From: Pseudonocardiales bacterium | Lineage (GTDB): Bacteria > Actinomycetota > Actinomycetes > Mycobacteriales > Jatrophihabitantaceae | DNA length: 38,626 nucleotides | Assembly (NCBI GenBank): GCA_030840285.1 | Contig: JAVEES010000130.1 | Coordinates: 1 to 38,626, forward strand | Direction: 5' to 3' | Part shown: positions 17,988 to 26,028 of the stretch, piece after piece | How positions within the stretch are numbered: the stretch's first letter is position 1 | Layout of the letters: every line of letters begins with the position of its first letter | Program-made: the position numbers and the translations under genes | The notes under the pieces: generated by a model | What the model was told of the DNA's origin: nothing | Databases searched by the model: none | Seen by the model: the letters and a program-made list of their open reading frames with translations, nothing else

Positions 17988-19564
17988 ACCTGAAGAACGT
18001 GCCCGGTGGAGCTTGCCGGACTCTGTGAGCTTGCTTGACGGTACCCATGCATCGGGAGCGTCACGGTGAAGATGGTTTCGCCCGGCCTACTGCGCACCGC
18101 GATCTGGCCGCCGTGAGCGGCAACGACGGCCGCCACGATGGCGAGTCCAAGTCCGGTACTGCCTGCGACCCGGGATCGCGATTCCTCACCGCGCGAGAAC
18201 CGTTCGAAAATCTCGGGCATCAGGCTGGGCGGGATCCCCGGACCGTCGTCGCGCATCTGGATTATGGCGAGATTGCCCTGCTCCGTAAGGGAGGTCCACA
18301 CGTTCGTACCAGCGGGCGTGTGAGTCCGCGCGTTCGCCAGGATATTGACCAGCACCTGCTGCAACCGGGCGGGGTCACCCTGTACCGCCACCGTTTCCTC
18401 GCCGAGGTCCAGATGCCAGTTGTGATCAGGGCCGGCCGCGTGCGCGTCACTGATCACATCGACGATGAGGCGGCTGAGGTCGACCTCTTCGCGCGCCAGT
18501 GGGCGGCCTGCGTCGAGCCGTGCCAGAAGAAGTAGGTCCTCCACCATCGAGGTCATCCGGTTGGCCTCGGACTCGACCCGGTTCATCGCATGTGCGATGT
18601 CGGGCGGGGCTTGATCCCGGCTGCGGCGGGTGAGTTCGGCATAGCCGCGAATGGAGGCGAGCGGCGTGCGCAGTTCGTGGCTGGCATCGGCAACGAACTG
18701 CCGAACCCGAGTCTCACTGCGATGCCGCGCGTTCAGTGCATCGCTGACGTTCTCCAGCATCCGGTTCAGGGCCACGCCGACCTGCCCGACCTCGGTGTGC
18801 GGGTTGGCGTCGGTCACTCGTACCGCCAGTGCCACCTCGCCAGCATCCAGCGACATGTCGGCGACCTTGCTCGCGGTCGCGGTCACCCGGCGTAGCGGGC
18901 GCAGCGCGAGCCTGACGATGAAGGCGCCCAGAAGGGCAGCAAGCACAAGCCCGATCACGGTAACGGCGGTGATCACCGCGGTCAGGTTGAGCAGGGTCGC
19001 GCGCACGCTGTTCAGCGGGAGCCCGGTGATGAAGGTGTCACCTTCGGGGGTCCTTCTAGCAGCGACCCGGTAGTCGCCGTAGCCGGGCACCGTGACGGTA
19101 TGCGGCTTGGCATCGGGAGCTACCGCCGACAGCGCGGTTATGGCGCCCTGGCTGACCTGGGCCCTGGTAGCCAGGTATCCATTCTGCTCGAGAATCCGTG
19201 AGGACACGCTTCCGTCGGCGCAGATTCGCATTCCGATGGTGTTGATCTCAGATCCCGGGGGCAGCAGGCCGTCGGTGGATGCCGCTGAACATACGAAGGT
19301 TCCGGCGCCGACCCCGCTCGCCCCGACCCCGCTCGCCCCGCCGCCGGGATTCAGGCGGCCGGCGAAGTTCTGTCTGCTGCCCTGCGCGCTCAGCTGGTCG
19401 TCCAGCCGGCCCATCAGAAAATGCTGGAGCGCGATTTCGGTGAACAGGCCGATAGCAAGGCACAGAACGACGAGCAGGCTCACCAGGCTCGCGATCAAGC
19501 GGGCCCGCAACGTCCAGTCGCGCAGTGGTTTCACGCGCGACCGGTGTGCCAACGCTGGCAGCAT
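17984..19564 (-). CDS. Sensor histidine kinase (HAMP, HisKA, HATPase)
   Basis: FVADASHELRTPLASIRGYAEL, NILANARTHTP, MRDDGPGIPPSLMPEIFERFSRGEESRS, GLGLAIV; start ATG 19564 one nt after RR stop. Confidence 0.96.
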   Translation of the reverse strand: MLPALAHRSRVKPLRDWTLRARLIASLVSLLVVLCLAIGLFTEIALQHFLMGRLDDQLSAQGSRQNFAGRLNPGGGASGVGASGVGAGTFVCSAASTDGLLPPGSEINTIGMRICADGSVSSRILEQNGYLATRAQVSQGAITALSAVAPDAKPHTVTVPGYGDYRVAARRTPEGDTFITGLPLNSVRATLLNLTAVITAVTVIGLVLAALLGAFIVRLALRPLRRVTATASKVADMSLDAGEVALAVRVTDANPHTEVGQVGVALNRMLENVSDALNARHRSETRVRQFVADASHELRTPLASIRGYAELTRRSRDQAPPDIAHAMNRVESEANRMTSMVEDLLLLARLDAGRPLAREEVDLSRLIVDVISDAHAAGPDHNWHLDLGEETVAVQGDPARLQQVLVNILANARTHTPAGTNVWTSLTEQGNLAIIQMRDDGPGIPPSLMPEIFERFSRGEESRSRVAGSTGLGLAIVAAVVAAHGGQIAVRSRPGETIFTVTLPMHGYRQASSQSPASSTGHVLQV

Positions 19565-19565
19565 G

Positions 19566-20303
19566 TCAGCCGGCAGCGCGCAGGACGTAGCCGACACCGC
19601 GCAGCGTGTGGATCATCGGCTCGCGGCCGGCGTCGATCTTCTTGCGCAGGTAGGAGATGTAGATCTCGACGACGTTGGCCTGGCCCCCGAAGTCGTAGTT
19701 CCACACCCGGTCGAGGATCTGGGCCTTGGACAGCACCCGGCGGGGATTGCGCATCAGGTAGCGCAGCAGCTCGAACTCGGTGGCGGTCAGGTTGATCTCG
19801 CTGCCCGCACGTGAGACCTCGTGGCTCTCCTCGTCGAGGCTGAGATCCCCGACCGAAAGCACCGAACCGCTCTTCGCGGCCGCGATGGACGTACGGCGCA
19901 TCAGGCCGCGGACCCGTGCGACAACCTCCTCGAGGCTGAACGGCTTGGTGACGTAGTCATCGCCACCGGCCGTCAGGCCGGCGATGCGATCTTCCAGCGC
20001 GTCCTTGGCGGTGAGGAAGAGCACGGGAAGCTCGGGGGAGTCGTCCCGCAGCCTGCGCATGACCTCGAGGCCGTTGAGATCCGGCAGCATGATGTCGAGG
20101 ACTACCGCGTCCGGCTTGAACTCACGCGCCATCCGGACGGCGTTCAGGCCATCGTGGGCGGTCCGGATATCCCAGCCCTCATAGCGCAACGCCATCGTGA
20201 GAAGGTCGGCAAGGTTGGGCTCGTCATCGACCACCAGTACCCGGACAGGGGTGCCGTCGGTCCGGACGAGGGATGAGGCGCGCTGGGAGCTGGTAGTAGT
20301 CAC
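19566..20303 (-). CDS. OmpR/PhoB-family response regulator
   Basis: VLVVDDEPNLADLLTMALRYEGWDIRTA, DAVVLDIMLPDLNGLEV, C-terminal winged helix YISYLRKKIDAGREPMIHTLRGVGYVLR. Confidence 0.97.
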   Translation of the reverse strand: MTTTSSQRASSLVRTDGTPVRVLVVDDEPNLADLLTMALRYEGWDIRTAHDGLNAVRMAREFKPDAVVLDIMLPDLNGLEVMRRLRDDSPELPVLFLTAKDALEDRIAGLTAGGDDYVTKPFSLEEVVARVRGLMRRTSIAAAKSGSVLSVGDLSLDEESHEVSRAGSEINLTATEFELLRYLMRNPRRVLSKAQILDRVWNYDFGGQANVVEIYISYLRKKIDAGREPMIHTLRGVGYVLRAAG

Positions 20304-20482
20304 GGTGTAAAGATTGTTGCATTTTGCTTGTGTCCCACTGTGCGAAGTCTGTGATTGACCTGTGGGTAATTCTCATTATGGTCTGAGGCTCGGCACAGCG
20401 TGGTCACGGCACGCCCGCCCGACCGGATTCACACTCGGCCAGCGAACCCGCTAGACTCTGGCGGTCGCGGTTCGCCGTGTAC

Positions 20483-20558
20483 GCCGCCTTAGCTCAGTCG
20501 GCAGAGCGTCTCACTCGTAATGAGAAGGTCTAGGGTTCGATTCCCTAAGGCGGCTCCA
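20483..20558 (+). tRNA. tRNA-Thr (anticodon CGT at 20516-20518), CCA encoded
   Basis: gccgcct...aggcggc acceptor stem, tctca-ctCGTaa-tgaga anticodon arm, ggttcgattcc T-loop. Confidence 0.96.
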
Positions 20559-20713
20559 GCAAATACCGGAGGCAGAGGCCCTGTCAAGGGGTAGCCGAGG
20601 CATCGTGCGATGACCTGGACGGTCGACTGAACGCAAAAAGCGGCAGTAGCGCAATTGTGTCTAGTACGGGCTTGGCTTGATCCCGATCGCTCGCCACAAC
20701 GAGATCAGCTGCG

Positions 20714-21568
20714 TCATGGCCGCCTGGCGAGCGTGACCGTCCGGCATCCCCTGATCTGAAGATCACGCCGCTGGGTCAGCGACTGCGGACCGTCGCCGTC
20801 GAGCAGCGCGCCTAGCGTTTCCAAATCCTCATCGGCCAGCTGATCGGCCGCACCGGATCTCAGGCGTCCTAGCCACCGTTGGGCGTAGCGAGCGGCGCTG
20901 TCGCCGGCGTGCCGCGGATCGAGCTCGATGGCAAAGACGCGTTCGGCGACCAGGGTAAAGCCGGCCGCTTGCAGCCGGCCGGACCAGTCCGATCCGAGCT
21001 CCGGGAGGGAATGGGCGTGTTCCTCGCTGAGAGCGGCGAGGCAGCGCTCCTCGAGCCCAGGCCGCCCGAATCCGAGATCGTGCGGCAGAAAGCGCAGGTG
21101 TTCGGAGAATTCGGCGACGGCCACCAGCCCTCCTGATCGCATCGTCGTGAACAGCTGGCCGAGTACCTCGTCAGGGTCGGTGAGGTGGTGCAGCGACATC
21201 GAGGCCCACGTCAGGTCGATGGGCTCGAAGGCGGGCCACACGACGTCGAGGTCGGCCCGGACGGTTCGGACCCGACCGGCCAGGCCAAGGTCCAGGGCCT
21301 TGACGCGGATACGCCTGAGCATCTCCTCCGAGGTGTCCACCGCGATGACCTCGGCGTCGCCGAAACGCTGCGCCAGCGGGATCGTCCCGGTCCCGGAGCC
21401 GGCGCCCAGGTCGAGGATCCGCACCCGGGCCGTGCCGGTGGCCGCGCGCCGAACCCAGCTCAGGGCGTCCGTCCAGTAAGCGCAGAGCACCTCGGCGTCC
21501 AGGTCCAGCAACTCCGCGAGGTGCGCCTGCGACTCATCGTCGTGGGCCGCGCCGTGATGATCAGCCAT
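20714..21568 (-). CDS. Class I SAM-dependent methyltransferase
   Basis: VRILDLGAGSGTGTIPLAQRFGDAEVIAVDTSEEML, DLTWASMSLHHLTDPDEVL; start ATG 21568. Confidence 0.93.
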   Translation of the reverse strand: MADHHGAAHDDESQAHLAELLDLDAEVLCAYWTDALSWVRRAATGTARVRILDLGAGSGTGTIPLAQRFGDAEVIAVDTSEEMLRRIRVKALDLGLAGRVRTVRADLDVVWPAFEPIDLTWASMSLHHLTDPDEVLGQLFTTMRSGGLVAVAEFSEHLRFLPHDLGFGRPGLEERCLAALSEEHAHSLPELGSDWSGRLQAAGFTLVAERVFAIELDPRHAGDSAARYAQRWLGRLRSGAADQLADEDLETLGALLDGDGPQSLTQRRDLQIRGCRTVTLARRP

Positions 21569-21625
21569 GGATGTCACGCTAGGGCCTCCGTCCTCGATGG
21601 CATACCGCCGTGCCGGCGCCTGCCA

Positions 21626-21690
21626 CGCTTTGGGCGTCTGGAAATCCCCCAAATTGGCCTCCGCGGGGGTAGTTCCAGACGCCCAAAGCG
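21626..21690. repeat. Palindromic repeat family B, copy 1
   Basis: cgctttgggcgtctggaa / ttccagacgcccaaagcg perfect 18-bp arms plus inner tccccc/gggggt; 18 nt past the stop of 21708 gene. Confidence 0.95.
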
Positions 21691-21707
21691 GGGGTTGGGG
21701 GCAGCGC

Positions 21708-21983
21708 TCACGTGTCGAGTTCAGGCGTGGTTTCGGATCCCGGATGAGTCGTGCCACCTCCTGATCGGGTGGCTAAGCCATGGCGCAGAGTCAGCATGGT
21801 CAGGCTCGCCTGGACGTCGGCCCGCGTGGTCGCTCGACGAACCTGCAGCGGAAGGCGCCCCCAGATCGCGTCGACGATCTCGGCGACGGTGCTGCTCGTG
21901 ACGTCCTCGTCGCGTTCGCGGACATCGCGTTCGTGGCGGCCGAGGGCATCTTCGATCCAGCCCCGTAGCTCTGCCCGGTCCAC
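21708..21983 (-). CDS. Hypothetical protein
   Basis: VDRAELRGWIEDALGRHERDVRERDEDVTSSTVAEIVDAIWGRLPL...; bracketed by family-B repeats, so the longer ORF start within the repeat is unlikely; start GTG 21983. Confidence 0.6.
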   Translation of the reverse strand: MDRAELRGWIEDALGRHERDVRERDEDVTSSTVAEIVDAIWGRLPLQVRRATTRADVQASLTMLTLRHGLATRSGGGTTHPGSETTPELDT

Positions 21984-22015
21984 GGTCCCTAGTCTGCACT
22001 TCCGCTTGCCCTGAA

Positions 22016-22082
22016 CCGCTTTGGGAGTCTGGAAATCCCTCAAATTGGCATCCGCCGGGGTAGTTCCAGACGCCCAAAGCGG
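22016..22082. repeat. Palindromic repeat family B, copy 2
   Basis: ccgctttgggagtctggaa / ttccagacgcccaaagcgg, 19-bp arms with one mismatch; central region nearly identical to copy 1. Confidence 0.95.
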
Positions 22083-22118
22083 GGGGTTGAGGGTCGGGGC
22101 AGAGCGGGGGGTTGAGGG

Positions 22119-22583
22119 TTACGGGTGCTCCGCTGACTTCTTGATCGCGGCGAGCGTGATCGGAATTCCGACGTGGGCGGCCTCTGATCGGATTGCGATT
22201 TGGGCCTCTGCTTCCTCGCCGTAGCGCTCGCCGAAGCCGGCGACACCGGCCGGCAAGAACGCCCAGCTCTCGGTCAACGTGGTGCCGCCGCTGGTCGGCG
22301 TGAAGGTGTAGCTCCACCGCGTCCAGGCTTTCCCCACCTCGAAGGCGAATGAGCGGCCTCGCTCCGCGGCGATGACTCGCGACCGGGTTTCCCATACCCG
22401 ATCAGGCGTTTCGTTGCGGCCGGTGAACCAGCTGCCCACTTGCGGGCCGCTGCCCTCGTCCCACCAGCAAGCCCGACAGATAGGGCTCCATTCGCCCATG
22501 CGGGTCACGTCCGACACGATGTCCCAGAGCTCTTCGGGACTGGTGGCGACGAAGATGGACTCGGAGTAGTTGAGTTCGGTCAC
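22119..22583 (-). CDS. SRPBCC family protein (polyketide cyclase/START-like)
   Basis: ELNYSESIFVATSPEELWDIVSDVTRMGEWSPICRACWWDEG...GSWFTGRN; start GTG 22583. Confidence 0.88.
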   Translation of the reverse strand: MTELNYSESIFVATSPEELWDIVSDVTRMGEWSPICRACWWDEGSGPQVGSWFTGRNETPDRVWETRSRVIAAERGRSFAFEVGKAWTRWSYTFTPTSGGTTLTESWAFLPAGVAGFGERYGEEAEAQIAIRSEAAHVGIPITLAAIKKSAEHP

Positions 22584-22637
22584 CGGCGAAGTCTCGCAGG
22601 CCGCGCGAGCCGGTTCAACGCGACATCCCCATCCCGA

Positions 22638-22687
22638 GATCAACTCACGTTTCGTGTCGCTATCGCAGCACGAAACGTGAGTTGATC
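22638..22687. repeat. Palindromic repeat family C, copy 1
   Basis: gatcaactcacgtttcgtg-(12 nt)-cacgaaacgtgagttgatc, perfect 19-bp arms, 20 nt past SDR stop. Confidence 0.95.
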
Positions 22688-22706
22688 ATGGAAATAAGGG
22701 GGAGGA

Positions 22707-23546
22707 TCACAGGATGGGACGGCCGCCGGTGACGGGAATCCGCGCTCCGGAGATGTAGCTGCCGTCATCGGAGGCGAGCAGCACGTACACCGGCGCGAGC
22801 TCGGCAGGCTGCCCCGCACGTCCCAGAGGCGTGTCGCTTCCGAACTTCTCCACCTTCTCCTCCGGCATCGTGGCCGGGATCAACGGCGTCCAAATCGGTC
22901 CTGGCGCGACGCTGTTGACCCGGATGCCCTTCGGCCCGAGCAGCTGAGCCAGGCTCGCGCAGAGGTTCGCAATGGCTGCCTTGGTCGCGGCGTAGGGCGC
23001 AAGTGTCGGCGAGGGCATATCGGAGTTCACCGAGGAGCTTCCGATGATCGAGGAGCCGGCGGGCATGTGCGGGACGGCCGCCTTGCAGAGATGGAACATG
23101 GACGAGATATTCGTGGCGAGCGTGTAATCCCATTCCTCGTCAGGGATTTCCTCCAAAGACTCGTGCGTCATCTGGAAAGCCGCGTTGCTGACGAGGATGT
23201 CCAGCTTGCCGAATTCCTCCACGGCTTTGGAAATGATGTCGCGGCAGTGCTGAGGATCGGAAAGGTCGCCCTTAACCAGCACGGCCTTCTGCCCCGCATC
23301 GGTCACCAGCGATGCGGTGTCCTTGGCGTCGTCGTCCTCGCTGAGATAGGAGATCAGGACGTCAGCACCCTCGCGGGCGTACGCGATCGCCACCGCGCGG
23401 CCGATGCCGCTGTCCCCGCCGGTGATCACCGCTGCTTTGCCCACCAACTTGCCCGATCCGCGGTAGCTCTGCTCACCGCTATCGGGGACGGGCGTCATCT
23501 CCTGCTGGGTTCCAGGGACTTCTTGCTGCTGGGATGGTTGGTTCAT
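22707..23546 (-). CDS. SDR-family oxidoreductase
   Basis: GKAAVITGGDSGIGRAVAIAYAREGADVLISYL, YAATKAAIANLCASLAQLLGPKGIRVNSVAPGPIWTPL. Confidence 0.96.
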   Translation of the reverse strand: MNQPSQQQEVPGTQQEMTPVPDSGEQSYRGSGKLVGKAAVITGGDSGIGRAVAIAYAREGADVLISYLSEDDDAKDTASLVTDAGQKAVLVKGDLSDPQHCRDIISKAVEEFGKLDILVSNAAFQMTHESLEEIPDEEWDYTLATNISSMFHLCKAAVPHMPAGSSIIGSSSVNSDMPSPTLAPYAATKAAIANLCASLAQLLGPKGIRVNSVAPGPIWTPLIPATMPEEKVEKFGSDTPLGRAGQPAELAPVYVLLASDDGSYISGARIPVTGGRPIL

Positions 23547-23725
23547 CGGTTACTCCGTAGCCACCTACGGCCTGGCGAGCTCGCATCGATGTGGAAGCTC
23601 GTCGCCTTGATCGCAATGCTGGGCGCTCAGCATTGCCACCGTATCGCGGAAGCCGAACATTGCCCACTGCGGGCTTGTCCGGCCAGTACGACTAATGGCA
23701 CGCGGCGCCGACGGGCCGCAGCACG

Positions 23726-24874
23726 TCAATGCACGGTCGTGGCATCGCTGTAACGCAATAGCGCCGCCACTCCATTGGGCAGGTAATCGTGGGCGTTCGG
23801 GGTGATCACCAAATCCCCGCCGGACTCCGCGGCGGCCCGCAGGATCGCCGCGTCAAGGCGGTCCTCGACGAGCTCCCGCACGCCGAGGTCGATCAGCTGG
23901 GACCGCTCTCGTGCCAGCTGGGTGGGTTCGGGACCGATCCACGCGGTCAGCGTCGAGGACGGGTCGTCGGAGAGAACCACCGTCTGGGCCTGCGCCCGCT
24001 GCAGGGCTTGCAACACCGGCTCGATTCCGGCCGCAGCCCGGTTCGCCCGGCCGAGCTGTTCCTGCAGGCTTTCCAGAAGCTGCCGGCGCTGCTTCGACGC
24101 CTGCCGCAGGACCGCCGCCCGCACTGCCTCGTCGAGCGGTTCTTGTGCCGCGCCCGGTGCCCTGCCGCCTTCGGCGACGTTATCGAGCTGCACACCAGGC
24201 GGCAGCAGCCGTCGCAGGTCATCGCTTATCAGGGCGCGGGCGCGTTCATCGCCGGCGATGACGACCAGCTCCGCGGCGACTCGCGCGACCTGCCGAGCCG
24301 ACTCCGCTGCGACGTCCCCGGCATTCCTGGCCCAGGAGTTCTCCACCCTCCGCTGAAAATGCGCTTCGGACCAGTCATTGGTGGCCGTCTTGTGCAGCGG
24401 AAAACTCACCTCGCCCTGGACGACCGAGTGCTCGGGCCTGCGCTGCTGGGCTGCGATCTCCGACGATGCGGCATAGATATCGGCACCCTTGCGGTCAGCC
24501 ACGACGAGCACGTAGGCAATATCGGGCGCTCGCTGCGCGAGGTAGGGAACCAGGTGCGGTAGCGGAGCCCAGCGGGCGAGTTCCCTTGCGGGCGGCTGGG
24601 GAAGCACCTCGTCGAAGCAGAGGGTGCCATCAGCTGCCGCGACCAGGACCTGCCCGCGCCTGCCTGCCGCGTCGCGGTGCGCGCCGCCCTTGGCCGCGAT
24701 GGCCGTGACCGATCGGGGGTCGGCCCCCGCATCGAGCAGGCTCTGGCGAAGGCCACGCCAGCGCAACTCCACTTCGGCAGAGCCACGCTCGTCGGCATGG
24801 GTGGCATCGAAGTACACGGTCGCAAACGGGCCGCGGTGCTGGTAGATGGAAGTGATCGCGGGCGGAATCGGCAC
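23726..24874 (-). CDS. Vms1/Rv2629-like release-factor-fold (baeRF) protein
   Basis: FATVYFDATHADERGSAEVELRWRGLRQSL, HFQRRVENSWARNAGDVAAESARQVARVAAELVVIAGDERARALISDDLRR. Confidence 0.85.
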   Translation of the reverse strand: MPIPPAITSIYQHRGPFATVYFDATHADERGSAEVELRWRGLRQSLLDAGADPRSVTAIAAKGGAHRDAAGRRGQVLVAAADGTLCFDEVLPQPPARELARWAPLPHLVPYLAQRAPDIAYVLVVADRKGADIYAASSEIAAQQRRPEHSVVQGEVSFPLHKTATNDWSEAHFQRRVENSWARNAGDVAAESARQVARVAAELVVIAGDERARALISDDLRRLLPPGVQLDNVAEGGRAPGAAQEPLDEAVRAAVLRQASKQRRQLLESLQEQLGRANRAAAGIEPVLQALQRAQAQTVVLSDDPSSTLTAWIGPEPTQLARERSQLIDLGVRELVEDRLDAAILRAAAESGGDLVITPNAHDYLPNGVAALLRYSDATTVH

Positions 24875-24911
24875 GGTGGTCAGCTCCTCTGCTCGTTAGC
24901 GCTAGCTCTGT

Positions 24912-24974
24912 CCCGGCTTTCTCGGTACCAGGATTCTCAGCGCCGGAATTCTCGACACAGGACTCTCGACATGG
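24912..24974. repeat. Imperfect ~15-bp direct repeats (ggattctcagcgcc / ggaattctcgacaca / ggactctcgacatgg)
   Basis: Read directly in the intergenic region upstream of the Vms1-like gene. Confidence 0.6.
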
Positions 24975-25056
24975 AGGTCTCTTCATAGGGATCGCTTGGT
25001 TCCAGCGATCCGGTATTTACCTGCGGCCGATCGGTGGTTGCTGTTCAGCCCCAGCG

Positions 25057-25371
25057 TCAGCCTGGCTCGCCGCGGCGTTTGCGGCGCACGATCACCACGA
25101 TATCCACCGCCGCGATGAGGGCGAGGACAGCGAGGAATACCACGAAGGCAACGGGAGCACCGGCAATGGCGAGCACGAGCGCGCCGATCCCGCAGACAAC
25201 CAGCCCGAAGGCAGCGAGAACCAATCGGAGCGTCAGTGCGCTGTATGCGGGCGGCGCACCGCCGATGCCGGCGAGCGGGTCGTGGTAGTCGGCATAATCG
25301 CGGTGCCTGCCGTCACCGTCGGGCGGGCCGGTGGGTCGGCGCTCAGGCTCACCAGCAGCAGGCCGCGTCAC
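25057..25371 (-). CDS. Small two-TM membrane protein
   Basis: LRLVLAAFGLVVCGIGALVLAIAGAPVAFVVFLAVLALIAAVDIVVIVRRKRR. Confidence 0.65.
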   Translation of the reverse strand: MTRPAAGEPERRPTGPPDGDGRHRDYADYHDPLAGIGGAPPAYSALTLRLVLAAFGLVVCGIGALVLAIAGAPVAFVVFLAVLALIAAVDIVVIVRRKRRGEPG

Positions 25372-25422
25372 GGCAGGAGCCCCGGCATGAGGTCCATCCC
25401 TCGACCATAGACCTCATCCGGA

Positions 25423-26028
25423 TCACGTCAGTAGCAGCACGTCGAGGGTTCGCGGGCCGTGCACGCCTTCTACCCGCTTCAACTCGATATCGCTGGTAGC
25501 GCTCGGTCCGCTGATCCAGGTGAGGGGACGGGTCGGGTCCAGCACGGCGATCGCGTCCGGGACGCTCGCGAGGATCTGCTCGGCCCGCACGACCACCAGG
25601 TGGTAGTCCGGTATCAAGCTCAGCGCGCGTCGCCCCTGGCCAGGTCCGGCATCGAGCACGATCGTCCCCGTCTCGGCAACCGCGACCGCGCAGGTGGTGA
25701 CCACCCCGGCCGCGCTGTCCAGCTCCGTGATGCCGAGTGGCTCTCGCAGTTGCCCGATGGTGGGAAGCCAGCTCTGGTCGAACCCGTCCGGGACGATGAC
25801 CTGTGCGATGCCCCGTGCGGCCAGGATCGCCTCGATCTGATCGGGGGTTCCGCGGTGCACGGTGGCTCGATAGTCGACGAGCCGGTCGACGAACAGTTCC
25901 ACGTCGGCCTCGGTTGTGCCGGCCGTTCGGTAGTTGCGCACGATCGGCTGCGGGGACGGCCGGTCGCTGGTCGCCCGGCGGATCCGGTCGAGGATCTCGG
26001 CCCTGGCGGTTGCTGTGACGTCACTCAT
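25423..26028 (-). CDS. lutC: LutC/YkgG-family LUD-domain protein
   Basis: LUD domain pattern: GITELDSAAGVVTTCAVAVAETGTIVLDAGPGQGRRALSLIPDYHLVVVRAEQI; downstream of lutB with overlap. Confidence 0.93.
   Translation of the reverse strand: MSDVTATARAEILDRIRRATSDRPSPQPIVRNYRTAGTTEADVELFVDRLVDYRATVHRGTPDQIEAILAARGIAQVIVPDGFDQSWLPTIGQLREPLGITELDSAAGVVTTCAVAVAETGTIVLDAGPGQGRRALSLIPDYHLVVVRAEQILASVPDAIAVLDPTRPLTWISGPSATSDIELKRVEGVHGPRTLDVLLLT

Noticed and set aside
20483-20760. tRNA-Thr as an integration site for a genomic island
   Set aside because: No integrase and no visible duplicated tRNA 3' end downstream; neighbours look like ordinary chromosomal genes.
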